Part shown: piece by piece, positions 45,952 through 57,264 of the stretch
How the letters are laid out: the number at the start of each line of letters is the position of its first letter
How positions within the stretch are numbered: position 1 is the first letter of the stretch
NCBI GenBank assembly: GCA_025531455.1
Contig: JAMYHL010000009.1
Coordinates: 124,001-188,000 of the forward strand
Reading direction: 5' to 3'
From: Apiotrichum sp. Y4204
Lineage: Eukaryota > Basidiomycota > Tremellomycetes > Trichosporonales > Trichosporonaceae
DNA length: 64,000 nt
The notes under the pieces: generated by a model
The model's database searches: none
Seen by the model: only the letters and a program-made list of their open reading frames with translations
What the model was told of the DNA's origin: nothing
Position numbers and translations under genes: made by a program

Positions 45952-47641
45952 ATGAACGCCCCCGTGCCCATCCGCGTCCCGCTCGCGCCGGCCCCGTCGT
46001 CCTCGTGGACATTTACGCAGGGCTTCCTTGTCGGCCAGGCATGCTTTATCATCCTGTGTCTCCTGTTTGTGCGGTATGTCGTCTTCTCCGCGGCCGAGGC
46101 GGACGACGACGAGGCGTGGCGCCATCACCGCGCTGAGCGTGCAAAAGTGAGTACGGTCGGGCTCGAGCATGGCAAGGAAGTTGAAAGAGGTGTAGCTTGA
46201 TTCTTGATGTGAGCTATCTACTCTATCTCAATTTGAAAGCTCTCCTAGCCCGCAGTCCACAACTCTTGCTGACTTTAGAAATCATTACTTTCCACAACAG
46301 CAGTTCCGCCGCCACCAACGCGGCATCTGCTGGACAAGACGGGCTACGAGATGGGGACGCACCCCGCCGAGTCGACTGGGTGGCTCAACGTCCTGCTTGC
46401 CCAGGTGGGTCTGCATTACGGCCGTGCTGACAGCAGATGCTGCAGGGGTATCGCAACGACCTGCTGTCTTCCAGTGGCGAGGAGGGCGCGCGGAAACACT
46501 TTGAGCGCTGGTTGAATCCCCCGGGACGAACTCTCTCGTGGCTTGTGCGTATCTGCTTGATTATGGTTCTCACCCACCCCAGGACCCGATCGAGGTCACG
46601 GCGCTGAACCTCGGCAAGAGCTTTCCTCTGCTCTCGAACGCGCGGATACGGCCGGCGGACGGACAGGGCCGCGTGGTGCGTACATGAATCAACCGGTACT
46701 GACATTAGCGTGCGGAAATTGACCTCGACTGGATGGACACCGTGTCGCTCTCCATCTCGACCAAGGTGCTCATCAACTTTCCCCGGCCGCGCTTCGCGGT
46801 GCTTCCCGTATCGATTGGGGTCGAGCTCGTGTCCATGGGCGGAACGGTGAGACCGGGCGGCCAGGATGGAGCCATGCTTGGACGTGTAGGTGCTAACCGC
46901 CAGCTCAGCGTACAGGTACACGCTCCCGAGGACCAGCGCCAACATATCCATCTGTGTCTGCTGCCCGACTTTCATCTCAACCTCAAGACGACGTCGTTGC
47001 TCGGCAGCAGGGCGAAATTACAGGGTGGGTAGCGGCTCGCGACCTGCGGAACGTCTGATGCTTTGAGGCTAGCGAATCTTGTCAACTTTCCGCTGACGGC
47101 AGATATTCCGAAGATAGAGCAGCTGCTGGTGGCGCGCCTGCGCTCCGCAATCCAGGACCGTTACGTGTATCCTCGGCACCTCACATTCGCTCTCCCGCGC
47201 CTCATCTCGCACACAGCACCAATGACCGCCGACGCCGTCATCCCCGACAGCCAGGATATCCGGAACGTGGCCGTGAGCGCAATGCAGCAGGGTATCCGGG
47301 ACCTGGGGCACGACCTGGCTGCGCTCGCGCCAGTCGACAGTGCGAGCGCCCTCGATAGCCAGGAGGACGACGGCATCGACGAGCCAGACACGGACGCCGC
47401 GGAAGAAGAGCACATGCAGCTCCAGCCCGCTATCCCCCTCCAGCCTGCGAGCTACGTCCCCTCCCGCGCACCGACCACCGGGACCGGCGGCTCCATCGCC
47501 TCCATCCCCCGCCGCGGTATCGCGCTCGCCACGGACCCCGCTATCGCCGCCCAGTTCCGGTACCGCGGGCAGTTTTCGCGCCCGAGCAGTGCGGCGGGGC
47601 GGGAGCGAGAGCGGATGGGGACGGTGAATAGCAGGGCTTGA
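45952..47641 (+). CDS. MMM1: ERMES complex subunit Mmm1
   Basis: Seven exons join in frame: 45952-46146, 46279-46404, 46437-46544, 46583-46675, 46709-46846, 46904-47024 and 47103-47641, giving 439 aa. A short lumenal N-terminus precedes one membrane helix at about 24-45 in the Mmm1 context WTFTQGFLVGQ and RYVVF. The SMP lipid-transfer domain follows: ESTGWLNVLLAQMLQGYRND, LNLGKSFPLLSNARI, IDLDWMDTVSLSISTKVLIN, LLPDFHLNLKTTSLLGSRAK. Mmm1 is the ER anchor of ERMES, binds Mdm12 and moves phospholipids to mitochondria. The acidic, low-complexity C-terminal tail is longer than in budding yeast. The TAG acceptor at 46277-46278 was chosen because it alone keeps the frame and yields KSLLS. Confidence 0.93.
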
Positions 47642-49436
47642 GGCGTAGTTGATGCATCTGTAGCGTAGTGGGGAGAGCCAGTGACCCGGTGGGGCTGGCG
47701 AAGGAGGGAGCAAGTGGCCCGATCGCCCGGCCAGCTGGCCAATGTTGGTCAACAGAACACAGTGACTGTCCCCGCCGAGCGAGCGGCAGAATTGACAGTC
47801 TGAACAGATGGCGATTGCCAGTGGCCAGTGGACAGCTAGCCGGATCGTCAAAACTAATTATTGGACAAGGCTGACCGACAGCGCTGATCGACGACCAGTG
47901 TCAAAAATGGTGACAGACATGACGATGGAACCAGTTTTAACATGTGCCACTCCGTGGAAAGGGAACAGAAGCAACTCTGAACAGAGGCAACTCTCCAAGG
48001 GCCAACATAGTGACATCGGACTGATCTAACACAATCAATAAAAGAGGTTCAACGGGTAGACAGGCGCGTCACCCTTCTGTCTGGATTCTACTCTCTGTCA
48101 TTGCCATTCGTGGTAGTGACAATCTCAATTTCTAGACCAACAGAATCGATAAATAACTAAAAAAAAAAAACTACATAGCGAAGAAGCCGAGAAATCAAAA
48201 AATAAATTGAATAAATCAAACATAGAAAACTTCCACTCACTTGCTGGCGTAGCGGACTATAATCTGAACACTTTATCTCGATATTCTGATACTGATATTG
48301 CTCAGTACGCAGGAATATACCGTTTAGCCCTGATCGTCCTGATCGTCGGCGCAGCTCAGAGTGGTTCAGAAGAAGCGCAGTTTTCCCCTGTCGAGCGCTG
48401 ATCGCGGCATGAAAATCCGACCCCTGCGAACCACTGTCAACCCGAGAATGGCTCTAATGGAGGCGATCATCACATGAGACGCTGGGAGCTGGGAATCACA
48501 AGTCGATAACACTGGTCATGGATGGACTGCCGCGGACGGTCCGTACAGACCATGTGCGGGGTAATCAAGGTCGTGGTGGTATTTTTGTTGAAGAGACACT
48601 GGTGCATTCTGCAAGGCAATTTGTCTTTCTGATGTTCAAGCTGGACACTGGGCGGTGCCCTCTAGAGGCTGGTCTTCTGTACACTCGTCGGAATTCCGAG
48701 GCATAAGCCTGATGGGAACAGGGTTCACCGGGCTTCAAGTGGTGTGTGCCGATATGAGGCCCGGGTGTCGTTGCATACCTCGGCATCTAGATTACGCCTG
48801 TATGCAACTGTTTTCGCCATCGTCTGATCGCACGAGATGGGGACGACCGACTCGACGCGAGCGCAACTCACGAGGACTCATTGGCGGTGGAGTCCGCCGC
48901 GCCTGCCCGAATAGCGCCGAGCGCCGATATGGCGGTGCTCTCCGCTTTACCAAGAGTGGCGATGCGGCCCAACGGACAAGTACGCTCAAGCTGGATATGG
49001 AGAGTGATTGTGTGTAGATATCACCAGGCGCCGAGGAATTGGGAGCATGAGAGGCTGCTCTGCCTCTGTTATCGTTATCGAGGAGTCAGTGGAGGAGAGC
49101 CACTCTGATCGCCACAAACAGTCATCCAACAACAATGTATGACGTTGGGTAGTCACTTACCTAGCCGACGCAGCCGAGGCCGCCCACCGCCGACGAGCGC
49201 CGCCCCATACACGGTGGTTCTCGGCCAATTCCACAACATAACACGTCGGCATGCTCGGCAACCCACGCGCACCACTGTCGTGTGATAAGTGGTGCATGTG
49301 CGAGTGTCGGACGAGGCCGAGGGCGTGGTGGCCGTTACCGCCGGCGATGGGATATATGTATATATATAGTTCGAACGGACAAGCTACGCAAATGAGTCGT
49401 CCACCAAAGTGTACTGTATCTTGCGTGTTGAGCACC
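47642..49436. other. Intergenic region, about 1.8 kb
   Basis: This is the 3' flank of MMM1 and the promoter of the MFS gene. It contains the most AT-rich patch of the window (about 48130-48240, with a run of A residues near 48160) and, close to the MFS start, a TATA-like string. No gene or structural RNA is recognised. Confidence 0.4.
49350..49369 (+). promoter_or_regulatory. TATA-like element upstream of the MFS gene
   Basis: An alternating TATATG/TATATATA stretch lies about 70 nt upstream of the chosen start codon at 49437. Distance and composition fit a TATA box, and inducible transporter genes often have one. This is from sequence only. Confidence 0.4.
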
Positions 49437-51352
49437 ATGTCGCGCCCTGGCGAAGCGCCATCAATACCGAGACCGACACCGCGACCGAGACCTGGAGCAG
49501 CATCCAGTGGCGACACGGCGGACGGAAGGGCCCATGACACTCCAGATCGACCTGGGCTGGTGCGACAGCGGACGACGACGTCGACGCGCGCGTTCTCGGC
49601 CTTTTCGGCGCGCACAAAGTGGACGATTGCGTCGCTGGCCGGTATCGCGGGCATCTTCTCGCCCATCAGCTCAAACATATTTGTCCCCTCCATCCCGCTG
49701 CTTGCGCGCGACTTCCACCGCTCGACAGAGGATATCTCCCTGGCCGTCACTGTGAGTCTTGACCCCTTGGGGGTGTCTGCTGATACCAGATCTACCTCGT
49801 CTTTCAGGCAGTTACACCGTCGATATTTGGCGCCGCATCGGACAGCTTTGGTCGCCGGCCGGCGATTCTCGGCACGCTGCTGGTGTACATTCTCGCAAAC
49901 GTCGGCCTCGCGCTCACTCCGACATCGGCGTACTGGCTATTACTAGTTCTCCGCGCGGTACAGTCGACGGGGGGCAGCGCGGCGATTGCGATCGGTGCGG
50001 GCGCGGTCAGCGACATTGCCGAGCCCCGCGAGAAGGGCCGATACATGGCTGTCTTCCAGGGCAGCGCGATGCTCGGCCCCGCGATCGGGCCCCTCCTCGG
50101 CGGCGTGTTCGCGCACACACTTGGCTGGCGCGCAATCTTCTGGTTTCTCGCCATTGCATCGGCGTGTGTCTTTCTCTTAATTCTATTGTGCGTATGGACA
50201 GGATTTTATGTGTGTTTCTGACGCTAGCCTTTTCCCAGAGACACTTCGCAGCCTCGTGGGCGACGGCTCGATCCCCCCGCCGACGCTCAACGCGTCCCCC
50301 ATTGAGATTATCCAGCGCCGCAGCGTCGCAAAGCGGCTGGCGGCCGAGGGCGTTGAGAGCGTGCCTGTCGAGCGGCCGCCGAAGAAAAAGGTGCGCTTTC
50401 ATAGTTGCACGTTCTGACAGACAGTACCAGCCTCTCTCGGCGTTCATGATCCTCTTCACGCCCGAGCTGCTCATTATCTTTGTCGTCGTGTCCATCCCAT
50501 ATCTCACATTCTACTGTCTCCTGTAAGCGCCCCAAGCCCCAAGCGGCTCATCTAACCCGCAGCACAGTGTACTCGACCGCCCTGGAGGACGGATACAACC
50601 TCAATCAGCTGCAGATCGGTCTATGCTACCTGTACGCTTAACTCCATGACTCGCACTGACGCCAGCCCCTCGGGTGCCGGCACGATCCTCACCGTCTTCC
50701 TGAACGGCCGCCAGCTCGACTACTACTACCGGCGCGAGGAGCGGCGCGCGGGCGGTGACCACCGGCATGCCCCGGGTTTCAGGGTGGAGCTCACCCGTCT
50801 CCGCTGCTTGTATCCGTTCATCACTGTCGAAGTCATCGCGGCCATCTCCCTCGGGTGGGCGCTGCAGGCGCGCGCGCCGCTCGCCGCCACGCTCGTGCTC
50901 CAGTTCCTTGTCGGCCTCGGGACGGGGACAATCGGGACTGCAACGGTGTACGGCCAGGACGTGCTCCCCGGCAAGGGCGGGGCTGTGAGCGCCAGCCTCA
51001 ACCTCGTGCGCTGTGCGTTCGGCGCGCTCGGAACGGGCGTCATGTGAGTGAAACGTGGAGATCCGCCACATGAGAGGAAGCTGACAACAGCATGATCATG
51101 TATCACGATATCGGGAGTGGGTGGACATTTGTCATTCTCGGAGGGTGCTGCGTCGCGTTCCTCCCACTCTCGGTGCTGGTTATTATGCGAGGGAAGAAGT
51201 GGCGAGACTCGCGGGAGGAAAGGAAGACGCGGGGGAGGCGGGGGATCGAGGAGAAGCAGGGAAATGATAGGGGGAACAAAGTTGCCGAAGGAGAAAAGGA
51301 TAGGTCTGAGGATACGACAGAGACGAGCTCGGCGACGCTGGAAAGGGCCTGA
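49437..51352 (+). CDS. MFS drug:H+ antiporter, DHA1 type
   Basis: Seven exons join in frame: 49437-49751, 49790-50187, 50228-50390, 50425-50522, 50563-50631, 50666-51043 and 51091-51352, giving 560 aa. About twelve hydrophobic helices flank a cytoplasmic loop (VAKRLAAEGVESVPVERPP). The motif A region is GAASDSFGRRPAI after helix 2, and the DHA1 motif C-like element is GSAMLGPAIGPLLGG. The helix 1 start SNIFVPSIPLLARDF resembles the Qdr/Dtr antiporters. It is a plasma-membrane or vacuolar exporter of drugs or small metabolites; the true substrate is unknown. The N-terminus is a Pro/Arg-rich cytoplasmic tail and the C-terminus is long and charged. Start 49437 was preferred over the in-frame upstream ATG at 49393 because of its position after the TATA-like element. 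Confidence 0.88.
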
Positions 51353-51762
51353 GACATAGCATATCGCATACCTGTATCATAGCATAGATATCTGCATCTG
51401 CATCTGCATCTGCATTCCGATCACCTGGTGGTTAGAAGTTGGGCTTGACGGTCAGTGCGTTAGTCGTCCTCGACGCTCCTCCACGCCGTACGCCTCCCCC
51501 CAGGTGCTTCTTTCACCGACTAGATTCACCTCCAACGCGCCCACAGCCGCTCCACTGTCCCTCTCGTCGCCGTCTCATGTACAAGGCGCATGCATAGTGC
51601 CTACACCTGGCTATCTCCCAGAAGAACAGCCCGACTCGGATGGATTGGGAACGCGAGCGCGGGATGCCGAAAAATCGAAGCGCGAAAAGTCTATACGTCT
51701 GAGGTCGAATAGAGAATTCCGGTTTTGGTGGCCGTCACAGGGGGTTGTGTCGGACCGGATTT
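51353..51762. other. Convergent intergenic region MFS/eL38
   Basis: It contains a short CATCTG hexamer repeat (about 51392-51415). No gene is seen. Confidence 0.45.
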
Positions 51763-52530
51763 TTACTTCTTCTTGGCGACCTCGACCTCCTCGACCTTGA
51801 GTCCGGGGGGGAGGGACTGCTTGAGCTTCTCGGCCTTCTCGGCGTCGTGGAGGGCGAGGGTGTAGAGGTAGCGCGAGCAGCGGATCTTGAACTTGGTCAC
51901 GTGGTGGGGCTTGGACGCGGCCTTGGCCTTGGCCGAGGCGGTCGTGGTGGGGCGGACAGCCGTCTTCTTGATGCGGACGGCGGTCGCGTCCTTGCGACGC
52001 GAGATCTCAAGGAACTTCTTGATGTCCTGGATCTGCTTAGGCTGCGGGGTCAGTATATATGAAGGGAGATGTAGACGACAGGACGACGGGCGAGCGGCAG
52101 GCACGCGGCGGCACAGGCAGCTGCGCGATCAGCGGGCATTGGGGAACGAGAGCGGCGGAACGATTTCGACGAGGAGAACACCGGGGCGCGCGGAGGTACC
52201 AGTAGCGCACTTGGACAAGTACGCGCTACTGGCGAGAACGGACGGAGGACAGCCTGACGCCGCTCACGAGACACCACCAACGATGCCAGTCGCGAGCAAC
52301 GACAGTTCCACCCCGCACGCTCTCCTCTCTACCATCGGGCCTCGACCCGTCCGCGCCATCGTCTCTCCGTCACCGCTGTTCCGGCAGTCCGCCATCGAGC
52401 CCCGACGGGCATCACGCTCTCGGGTCCCGGGTCGTTTGGGCAATCGCGCGCTCGCTGCCGCTGCTGTGCGCCTTGTGCTCGCCGTCGCCGTCGTCGTTGT
52501 CGTCGCTGGAGGAGGGGATGTGCGCACCAT
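51763..52530 (-). CDS. RPL38: 60S ribosomal protein eL38
   Basis: Two coding segments, the ATG alone at 52528-52530 and 51763-52041, give 93 aa. The protein begins [20 protein letters not shown] and ends with [16 protein letters not shown]. eL38 is a small surface protein of the large subunit. It is longer than the roughly 70-80 aa usual for the family, because of an Ala/Thr/Lys-rich insert ([14 protein letters not shown]) in the central loop and a basic tail. The start codon is inferred: it lies directly against donor GTGCGC in the same AAAATG|GTGCGC arrangement as the divergent eL8 gene, and the resulting intron is 486 nt. Other upstream ATG-GT sites exist, so the first exon is less certain than the second. 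Confidence 0.88.
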
Positions 52531-53216
52531 TTTTGTCGTCGTTACCCCTGGTGAAGGCTGAGGAGAAGTTCTCGCTGTCCATATTGATTCGTGCAAACCC
52601 ACACCCACACCCACAGCCCCTCCGCCGCACCGCGGCTACCCGGGGGCACACAGTCCAGCCAGAGCCAACTGCCATCCACAGAGCGTGGCCAGCCCAGCCA
52701 GGACGACTTCAGCCAGCGCCCAGCTTCGGCCCAGCGTAGCTCACTCAGCCCGTATGGCTCTGCCAGGGGCATCCACCTGGGCCGACTTGAACAATTTCAT
52801 ACATCTCGGTGCGGTTCCCTTGGTGGAAGCGGAAGTATTTTTTCTCACTGCAGAGCTTAAGAGCTTGCATGCGGTCCTTGGTTCTCGTCCTGTCTAACGG
52901 AGTTTTGAGAAGCGGCGATACAGTTTTGCCCTTCATGTGGCGTTCAGAATAGTGCTACTGACGGCCCTTTCGGCGTTAGGAGTTAAGCGTAATCCGACCC
53001 ACCATTGGCCAACTCAGCCTGTACTCATTTCCTCACCTCCCAGAGCTCATCACACCCGTGATCCACCAATCCACCGCGCGAGCCTCACTCACACGCTGCA
53101 CGCTGCCCCCCTCCCACTGCCCGCTCCCACACTCTGGTACTCATCCTCCTCACCAACACAATCTCTCTCCTTCTTTCTCCCAACCGTCAAAAAAGTCTAA
53201 CGACACATCACCAAAA
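52531..53216. promoter_or_regulatory. Bidirectional promoter of eL38 and eL8 ribosomal protein genes
   Basis: These 686 nt separate two head-to-head ribosomal protein genes, so shared regulation is likely. A tandem CCCACA repeat (52598-52615) near eL38 resembles ACACCC-type ribosomal protein gene elements of other fungi. A pyrimidine-rich leader precedes eL8. Confidence 0.5.
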
Positions 53217-54588
53217 ATGGTGCGCATCCGCTGAGTGTAGGGCATCACGAACCGCCTCAAGTACAAGCCGCGTCTTGCGGACGACCCCCGCGTGCGGCGC
53301 CCGCGACACCCGTCCCCCACCCTGTCCTCGGTCCGCGTTGCGAATCTTTGCGCGATGTGGAACGACGGACACGAACCGGACTGGGACAAGTAGTCTCGAG
53401 GAGAGACGTCTGGTGACCACTACCCCAGTGCTAACCGGCTCTCCTGGCGCGTCGGGGCGGCGTGTACATGGAAACATGAACCCCGTCTCGACGGAGCGAG
53501 CGGCCGACCTTGGGCACGCGATGACCTCCCGCAGAGCTCTGCAGATATTATTATTCTGCATCTCAGACGCACACACTTCTAAAGTGTTGCTGTGCAGCGT
53601 CTCTCTTCGGAGAGTCGCTTAGAGCGAAGTGATGCCCGTTTTCCTTGTGAATCCGGTGCTGACATTCGTCTCAATGACCCCTTTACCTCCACAGCCCAAG
53701 GCCGCTACCTCCAAGTCCAAGAAGACCGCTTCGGCGCCCTACGGCACCAAGGTCACCAAGAAGGCCGCCCAGAACCCCCTCTTCGAGTCGCGCCCCAAGA
53801 CCTTTGGCATTGGTGAGTGAATTTGTCGGATCCGAAAATTTGTCCATCATCGACTCTTGTCGGATCCGACCCCGACTCGTGCCGGACCTGTCTCACCCCC
53901 AGGCGGTGATGTTCTCCCCAAGACCGACATGACCCGCTTCGTCAAGTGGCCCGAGTACGTCCGCCTCCAGCGCCAGCGCGTCATCCTCAACCAGCGCCTC
54001 AAGGTCCCCCCCGCCATCGCCCAGTTCCAGCACACCCTTGACAAGAACACCGCGACTCAGCTCTTCCAGCTCCTCAACAAGTACAAGCCCGAGTCCAAGC
54101 AGGAGAAGAAGGCTCGTCTCCAGTCCGAGGCCGAGGCCAAGTCCAAGGGTGACGCCACCACCAAGGACTCGAAGAAGCCCATCTTCGCCAAGTACGGCCT
54201 CAACCACGTTGTCGCCCTTGTCGAGGCCAAGAAGGCCCAGCTCGTCGTCATTGCCGACGACGTTGACCCCATTGAGCTTTGCGTGTTCCTCCCCTCGCTT
54301 TGCCGCAAGATGGGCGTCCCCTACGTTATCGTGAAGAACAAGGCCCGTCTTGGTCTTGTCACCGGCAAGAAGACCGCCGCCGCCGTTGCCCTCACCGAGG
54401 TCCGCTCGGAGGACAGCCAGGCCCTTGCCAACCTCGTCTCCGCCGCCAAGGCCAACTACCTTGACAAGGCCGACGAGATCCGCCGCAAGTGGGGCGGTGG
54501 TGTCCGTGGCCCCAAGTCGTCCAGCAAGCTCATCAAGCGCGCCAAGGCTCTTGGCCAGGACGTCAAGAAGCTCGACCTCTCGCTCTAA
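53217..54588 (+). CDS. RPL8: 60S ribosomal protein eL8 (L7a)
   Basis: Three coding segments, the ATG alone at 53217-53219, 53695-53812 and 53903-54588, give 268 aa, the usual length. After [18 protein letters not shown] the family core is complete: [37 protein letters not shown] and the L7Ae fold ([38 protein letters not shown]). eL8 binds 25S rRNA near the 5.8S junction. The ATG is immediately followed by donor GTGCGC and a 475-nt intron, long for this genome; unspliced, the frame stops after four codons. Codon use is strongly biased to C-ending codons, as expected of a highly expressed gene. Confidence 0.93.
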
Positions 54589-55106
54589 GCGTAGTAGCTC
54601 TTGTAGCGCCGATGGTATTAGGTTGACCCTCTGGGTCGTGCATGTACACTGTATTCTAGGGCAGGCTGCATACATTCGGTGTGGACAGAGTGACTGGAGT
54701 GCGGAGGTGGATCTACAGCCCCAAGATGTCGTGTGATTAAGTATCTCTCAGTGTATCTTTCAGTGAACAATCTGGACGCTACCTGCTGACTTGGCCATCC
54801 TGTTCGCTGCTCTGCCAGCTGTCGTTCTAGCTTTTGACTGCAATTCTGGTCTAGCTGGAAATGTCTGAAGGTCAAAGCTCTTGCGAGCGCCGAACGGATG
54901 AGAAAAGGTCAGAAACACTGAAGAGCCGCATGCCACAATCATTCATCTAGGGGCCCCACACCGTGTGAGAACCAAATCGTCCAGACGTCCAGGCGCGTCC
55001 GCGACACGTCCAACCACATTCCCAGACATGGAGTAGATCGAGTAGACTTCTACTTCCCACCCTATCCTCTCCTCTCCTCTCCTCCCTTGCCAACACGCCG
55101 CCCACG
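54589..55106. other. Intergenic region eL8 to F-box-like gene
   Basis: Terminator of eL8 and promoter of the next gene on the same strand. I see no other feature; a CTCCT repeat directly precedes the F-box-like start. Confidence 0.45.
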
Positions 55107-56189
55107 ATGTCCGGCGTAATTGACGCCTCGGCGTTCCCGCACATCATCGATATGATCTTCGCCGCGGCGCCGCGCGCGTCGCTCATCGCCCTGCGCGGCG
55201 CCTGTTCTGACTGGCGCCGCCGTGTCGACACGCACATGGCGGTACACGTCACGTTCAAGGTCGCGGACCACCCGCATGGCCCGTTTGGCATAGTGCTCCT
55301 CTCTGGACCGCGCCGTGTTCCCGCTTTCGCGCCCGTAGGGACCAACGACCTCGACGAGGACACGCCGGATCGGTGGAAGGCGGAAAAGGCGCGCGGGCGG
55401 ATCGCGAATGTGCGTGTCGCGGACGTCGACGACGAGGACATCCATCCCGCCGTGGACCGTATTGCTCGGCACATGCCCTGCGTGCGTACTGTCCGCATGC
55501 TGGGGGCTTACGAGGGCGTTCCCCGCGGAACCAAGGCGCGGGATCTTGGACCATGCGTTGATCGCTGGGTGCAGTTTATCTCGGCGGGGCCCGAGAAACA
55601 CTGGAACCGCAGGCAGGTCACGGTTGACATTAATCTCGTCCCGAATGGCGTGCGGCGGACGATTGTCAACATTGCGCTGGATATCCGCGACGGCAGTGGT
55701 ATCCACTTTCAGGGCTGCGATGCTCTGCCGACCTCGCTGCGCGAGCTCGTCCTCGTCTTCCACCCACTGCAGGGTCCCACACCGCGCCCGCCGGGCCGAT
55801 ACGTCTGGCCATCGCACACGCTCGATGCGTTCCACCACGTCGCGCGCCTGATTGTCGAGCACGCGGACCGCGTGAAATTTACGCTTGTCGGCGTGCTCGA
55901 GATGCACAAACGCAACTTTGGTCTTGATGCGGATGACGACGGAAACTACGACGAGGACACGCCGCTCGAGGACACGCTCACCGACGCGATGCGGTATATC
56001 GCGAGTAACACGTGCATGTTCCGCGGCGAAAAGCTCGAGCGGACGCGCGCCGCACTCGACGATATCCAGTGGATCTCCTTGGACGACTACAAGGCCCAGA
56101 CGCCAAAGGAAAAGTGGGAGATCGAGTGTGTCCGGCCGTGGAGCCTCCCGGAGCCCCCGCGCAAAGATAGATTTGATGCGGAGTATTAG
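55107..56189 (+). CDS. F-box-like hypothetical protein
   Basis: This is an intronless gene of 360 aa. The first 46 residues (SAFPHIIDMIFAAAPRASLI, then RGACSDWRRRVDTHM) have the spacing of an F-box-like helix bundle. The rest alternates beta-like and helical segments (TVDINLVPNGVRRTIVNIAL, LREELVLV-like strands) reminiscent of degenerate leucine-rich repeats. The C-terminal 40 residues are charged. F-box proteins select substrates for SCF ubiquitin ligases, but Skp1 binding cannot be judged here. Trichosporonales genomes, as I recall, carry many intronless genes of this look, so this is probably a member of an expanded lineage family. Confidence 0.65.
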   Translation: MSGVIDASAFPHIIDMIFAAAPRASLIALRGACSDWRRRVDTHMAVHVTFKVADHPHGPFGIVLLSGPRRVPAFAPVGTNDLDEDTPDRWKAEKARGRIANVRVADVDDEDIHPAVDRIARHMPCVRTVRMLGAYEGVPRGTKARDLGPCVDRWVQFISAGPEKHWNRRQVTVDINLVPNGVRRTIVNIALDIRDGSGIHFQGCDALPTSLRELVLVFHPLQGPTPRPPGRYVWPSHTLDAFHHVARLIVEHADRVKFTLVGVLEMHKRNFGLDADDDGNYDEDTPLEDTLTDAMRYIASNTCMFRGEKLERTRAALDDIQWISLDDYKAQTPKEKWEIECVRPWSLPEPPRKDRFDAEY

Positions 56190-57264
56190 TGGAGGCATTC
56201 GGTCAAAGTTGTTTGAGATATTCGAGACATCTTACCGTCGTCGACAACCTGACTGGCCACTAGACTAACGCGCTTAACGGGCAAGCGGCGAAGCTGCATT
56301 GCAGGCGGCACGGCTGCAGAGTGTAGATTGTCGACACTGCAGTGAGAGTGGGTAGGGCCTTGGCGACAGGTTACTTGTTCTTCGCGCTCCTGTATCGTCT
56401 GACATTTCTTCACCTTCAGACTTCTCCGCATTGTCTCCTGCCTTCATTTCTGGTATGAATACATGTACTCGCTCACAGTCCATGGCAACTCTCCGGTGGT
56501 GAAGTACAGCAGTACAGGCTATTTATCAGAGTATGTGGTTTACGTGCTTCAAAACCCACGAGACAGTAGGCGGATGAGGTCAGAGAAATGTGGAAACAAT
56601 GTCGGAAAATAAACAAAAGAAGCTGTGGTCCGTTGGCTGCGATCCTGCTCACCGCAAAACTGTTCGAAATTGCTTCATCCTCTTTTCGAACCATGGCTGC
56701 TGTCTAGACCTGGACCACCGTCTCGCCAACTGTAATCTCCGGGTTTGTACTGTATCATAGCGCACAGGCAGACGAAGGCGCCGACAGCGGGGCGCCAGCT
56801 CCAAGCGAGAGACTTGAAAGCTGGAAATAACCCGCAGCATCACGCAGCTTCTTTGGAGATGACAATAATCTGGCCGACTCGAGAGGGACATAAAGCCAGA
56901 ACGCGATACTGAGCGACAAACACCGAGGATAGCAGGTTGGTACTCATATTGCGCTCTATTGCCACTCTAGAGTCTGTGCCTGGGGGACAGGTAAGGCCGT
57001 CGTCGTTGAGCTATAGCATAACTCGACAGTGTCTCTTGCAATCAATGAGATTAAAATGACCGCGTTCTGGTCCGACTTTATATGTTCAGCTCGTGTTCCA
57101 GTCAGTTCTGCCCAGAAGTCAGTCGTGGTTGAACCGCACTTCGGCGGCGTGCTGCTCGTACTCTAGCTACACAACCTTCATATCTAGATTGCGGGAGATT
57201 TTGTTTCCCCAACGGCGACTATCAGCTGCCGCCCCGCCCGTCTCAATGCTGCCTCGCACACTTC
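56190..57264. other. Convergent intergenic region, about 1.1 kb
   Basis: This lies between the F-box-like gene and the dienelactone hydrolase 3' ends. It is AT-richer than the surroundings and has no ORF, repeat or RNA signature that I can support. Confidence 0.45.
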
